Positions 13,221 through 14,676 of a stretch of 14,676 nucleotides of DNA are shown piece after piece. The notes below the pieces were generated by a model that worked only from the letters and a program-made list of their open reading frames with translations, did not search any database and had not been told where the DNA came from. Source of the stretch: Elusimicrobia bacterium RIFOXYB2_FULL_49_7. Lineage in GTDB: Bacteria > Fibrobacterota > OXYB2-FULL-49-7. Every line of letters starts with the position of its first letter. Position 1 is the first letter of the stretch. Location: positions 1 to 14,676 of the forward strand of contig MGVN01000035.1 in the NCBI GenBank assembly GCA_001800515.1. The letters are read 5' to 3'. A program made the translations under genes and the position numbers.

Positions 13221-14676
13221 ATGATGAAGCAGAGTTATTGTAGGGTTTCAATCATTTTATCAGTGGCGCTATTGTTTTGTGGTCAAAGCCTTTTTGCAAC
13301 AACGAAGCATGTCGGAACAGGTCAGGAATATACCACTATTCAGACTGCGATTAATGCGGTTTCTAATGGAGACACTGTTTTTATTCATAATGGCATCTAT
13401 ACCGGAACCGGAAACAAAAATATTATTATTTATGGGAAGCATCGCCTTGTTGTGCTGGGAGAGACCGTTGATAGTGTCGTTCTTGATTGTCAAAACAGCG
13501 GGTATGCTTTTTATTTAACGAATTCTTCTTCAATAGTATGTGATACCATTACTTTCCGGCATTTCACCATCAAGAACACTTTCAGTACACGGCCAGCCAT
13601 TTCGGGCGGTGGAAGCGTGGCTGCTCAGAGAAATATTCATCTTTCTTGGATGAAATTTGAGAGCTGCCGTAACACAAGCGGCCACGGTGGTGCGATCAGC
13701 TTTCTGTATCTTCGAGGACATTGTAGTATCGATACCAGCCTATTCAAGGCCTGTTCTGTTATGACTGAAAATATGGCAGGGGGGGCCATTTATGAGTCCG
13801 GTGATGGCGGTACGGGTGTCTTATGCCATATTGTCCTGCATAATACGGTTTTTAAGGACTGCTATGCCACGCAGTATGGCGGTGCTGTCGGGATTGGCGG
13901 TCACGGGTCTGCGGATTCAATTTTTGTTTTCAATTGCAAGTTTCGGAACAATTACGCAAATAATACGGGGGGTGCCGTCGGTAATATAAGCGGTTATGGC
14001 GGTGTTTACTATTGGGGCGCAACCTCCTATTCCGGTCAGAGCGATTATATCTGCAATACCAGCGGCTCTGGTTCAAAACAGGTGAATTTCTATGTTACGA
14101 ATGGAAAGCATGCCGAGTATTGCTATTGGAATAATGGGTCAGGGGTTATTGTCCCGGCGAATCCGGAAGATGTCAATTTCAATATTGTTCAATACAGAAG
14201 CCAGACTTCAGACTCTCTTGCGGATTCCTATTTTCCACAGTCGTACGATCTGTCCTATACGGTTGAATTTAAGTCCGGGTTTAATGAATATACAATAGGC
14301 ACGTTAAACCCGGTCAATGTTACGGTTTCTGAAGTTTTCGGCAATGGGCCGTGGACGGTTATTTTCAATAATTCGCCGGATCTGTCCCGCATCGTTGTAA
14401 ATGATTGTTTCACGGACGGCGGATTAGGTCAGTATAAATGGAAGATTGTTGCTGTAGATAATATTATCAAGAGCGTTGTGGTCATGAACAGTGACTATGC
14501 GAGTACAAACGCTCCTATACCATCATCTGGCAATATCAATCAAGCGAAAGTGGGGCGCTGGTTCTCTACCCTACAAGCCTGGGAAACTGCCCGCCAGGGT
14601 AACTTGGTTGCAGACAACCGTATTGAGAAGGGCATCTGCTACAACGACGGTGCCTTTACCTCATCTGTAACGATTT
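13221..14676 (+). CDS. Secreted right-handed parallel beta-helix repeat protein with Pmp-like GGA(I/V)/FxxC-N repeats (3' partial)
   Basis: The frame is open from ATG 13221 to the window edge: 485 codons, no stop. A Sec signal peptide is clear: residues 1-8 with Lys and Arg, a hydrophobic core at 9-20, and likely cleavage after SLFA (residue 26). The mature N-terminus, KHVGTGQEYTTIQTAINAV followed by GDTVFIHNGIY (to residue 60), is a typical beta-helix capping segment. Four repeats follow of an F-x-x-C/N motif and a GGA(I/V) motif: FESC 146/GGAI 156, FKAC 175/GGAI 187, FKDC 211/GGAV 220, FRNN 241/GGAV 250. The same motif pair defines chlamydial polymorphic membrane proteins and related adhesins. 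Near the edge, WFSTLQAWETARQGNL looks like the start of a second module. GGGGG lies about 6 nt before the ATG. The DNA is more AT-rich than the metabolic genes. Surface adhesin or polysaccharide-binding/lyase roles are possible; no catalytic site is recognised. Confidence 0.82.
   Translation, partial: MMKQSYCRVSIILSVALLFCGQSLFATTKHVGTGQEYTTIQTAINAVSNGDTVFIHNGIYTGTGNKNIIIYGKHRLVVLGETVDSVVLDCQNSGYAFYLTNSSSIVCDTITFRHFTIKNTFSTRPAISGGGSVAAQRNIHLSWMKFESCRNTSGHGGAISFLYLRGHCSIDTSLFKACSVMTENMAGGAIYESGDGGTGVLCHIVLHNTVFKDCYATQYGGAVGIGGHGSADSIFVFNCKFRNNYANNTGGAVGNISGYGGVYYWGATSYSGQSDYICNTSGSGSKQVNFYVTNGKHAEYCYWNNGSGVIVPANPEDVNFNIVQYRSQTSDSLADSYFPQSYDLSYTVEFKSGFNEYTIGTLNPVNVTVSEVFGNGPWTVIFNNSPDLSRIVVNDCFTDGGLGQYKWKIVAVDNIIKSVVVMNSDYASTNAPIPSSGNINQAKVGRWFSTLQAWETARQGNLVADNRIEKGICYNDGAFTSSVTI

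Noticed and set aside
13269..14298. Several short open frames on both strands in the last 1.4 kb
   Set aside because: They are shadows of the long plus-strand beta-helix frame from 13221, which has no stop inside the window.

Overview
The window looks like chromosomal DNA of an anaerobic, probably Gram-negative bacterium of roughly balanced GC. The signs are a Tat-exported HybA-type iron-sulfur protein with its HybB quinone-side partner, a NuoF/HydB-type flavoprotein, a hybrid cluster protein behind an FNR-type site, a phosphofructokinase with pyrophosphate-type active-site residues, and a Sec-exported beta-helix protein. I cannot name the species or phylum with confidence. No rRNA, tRNA, CRISPR array or transposase gene was seen.

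Left part (1-5411, rightward): the C-terminal bulk of a NuoF/HydB-like NADH-binding subunit enters from the left edge. A REP/MITE-like inverted-repeat element (about 1419-1560) lies between it and hybA, which overlaps hybB by 8 nt. A perfect hairpin and T-run close this unit. Next comes hcp (hybrid cluster protein), behind a perfect FNR-type palindrome centred 41.5 nt upstream of the predicted start of transcription. Together these genes handle reducing equivalents (NADH, quinone) and reactive nitrogen species.

Middle part (5417-12102, leftward): a RelE/ParE-like toxin and AbrB-like antitoxin pair has its own promoter and palindromic operator candidate, and runs convergent to hcp. Upstream of it is a tight six-gene leftward operon, in transcription order: class I glutamine amidotransferase, O6-methylguanine-DNA methyltransferase, a GATase/ThuA-like fold protein without a visible nucleophile, a PPi-type phosphofructokinase, a SIS-domain sugar-phosphate isomerase/deaminase, a ROK sugar kinase and a PIG-L/LmbE deacetylase (seven genes counting both GATase-fold proteins). 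The last four could form a complete de-N-acetylation, phosphorylation, deamination/isomerisation and second-phosphorylation route from an N-acetylated amino sugar to fructose-1,6-bisphosphate. The set resembles the Dac/GlmD chitin route of Thermococcales archaea. A large inverted repeat sits just upstream of the first gene.

Right part (12103-14676, rightward): a divergent orphan receiver-domain protein with a good sigma70-type promoter, then a secreted beta-helix protein with four GGA(I/V)-FxxC/N repeats of the kind known from polymorphic outer-membrane proteins. It has no stop before the right edge.
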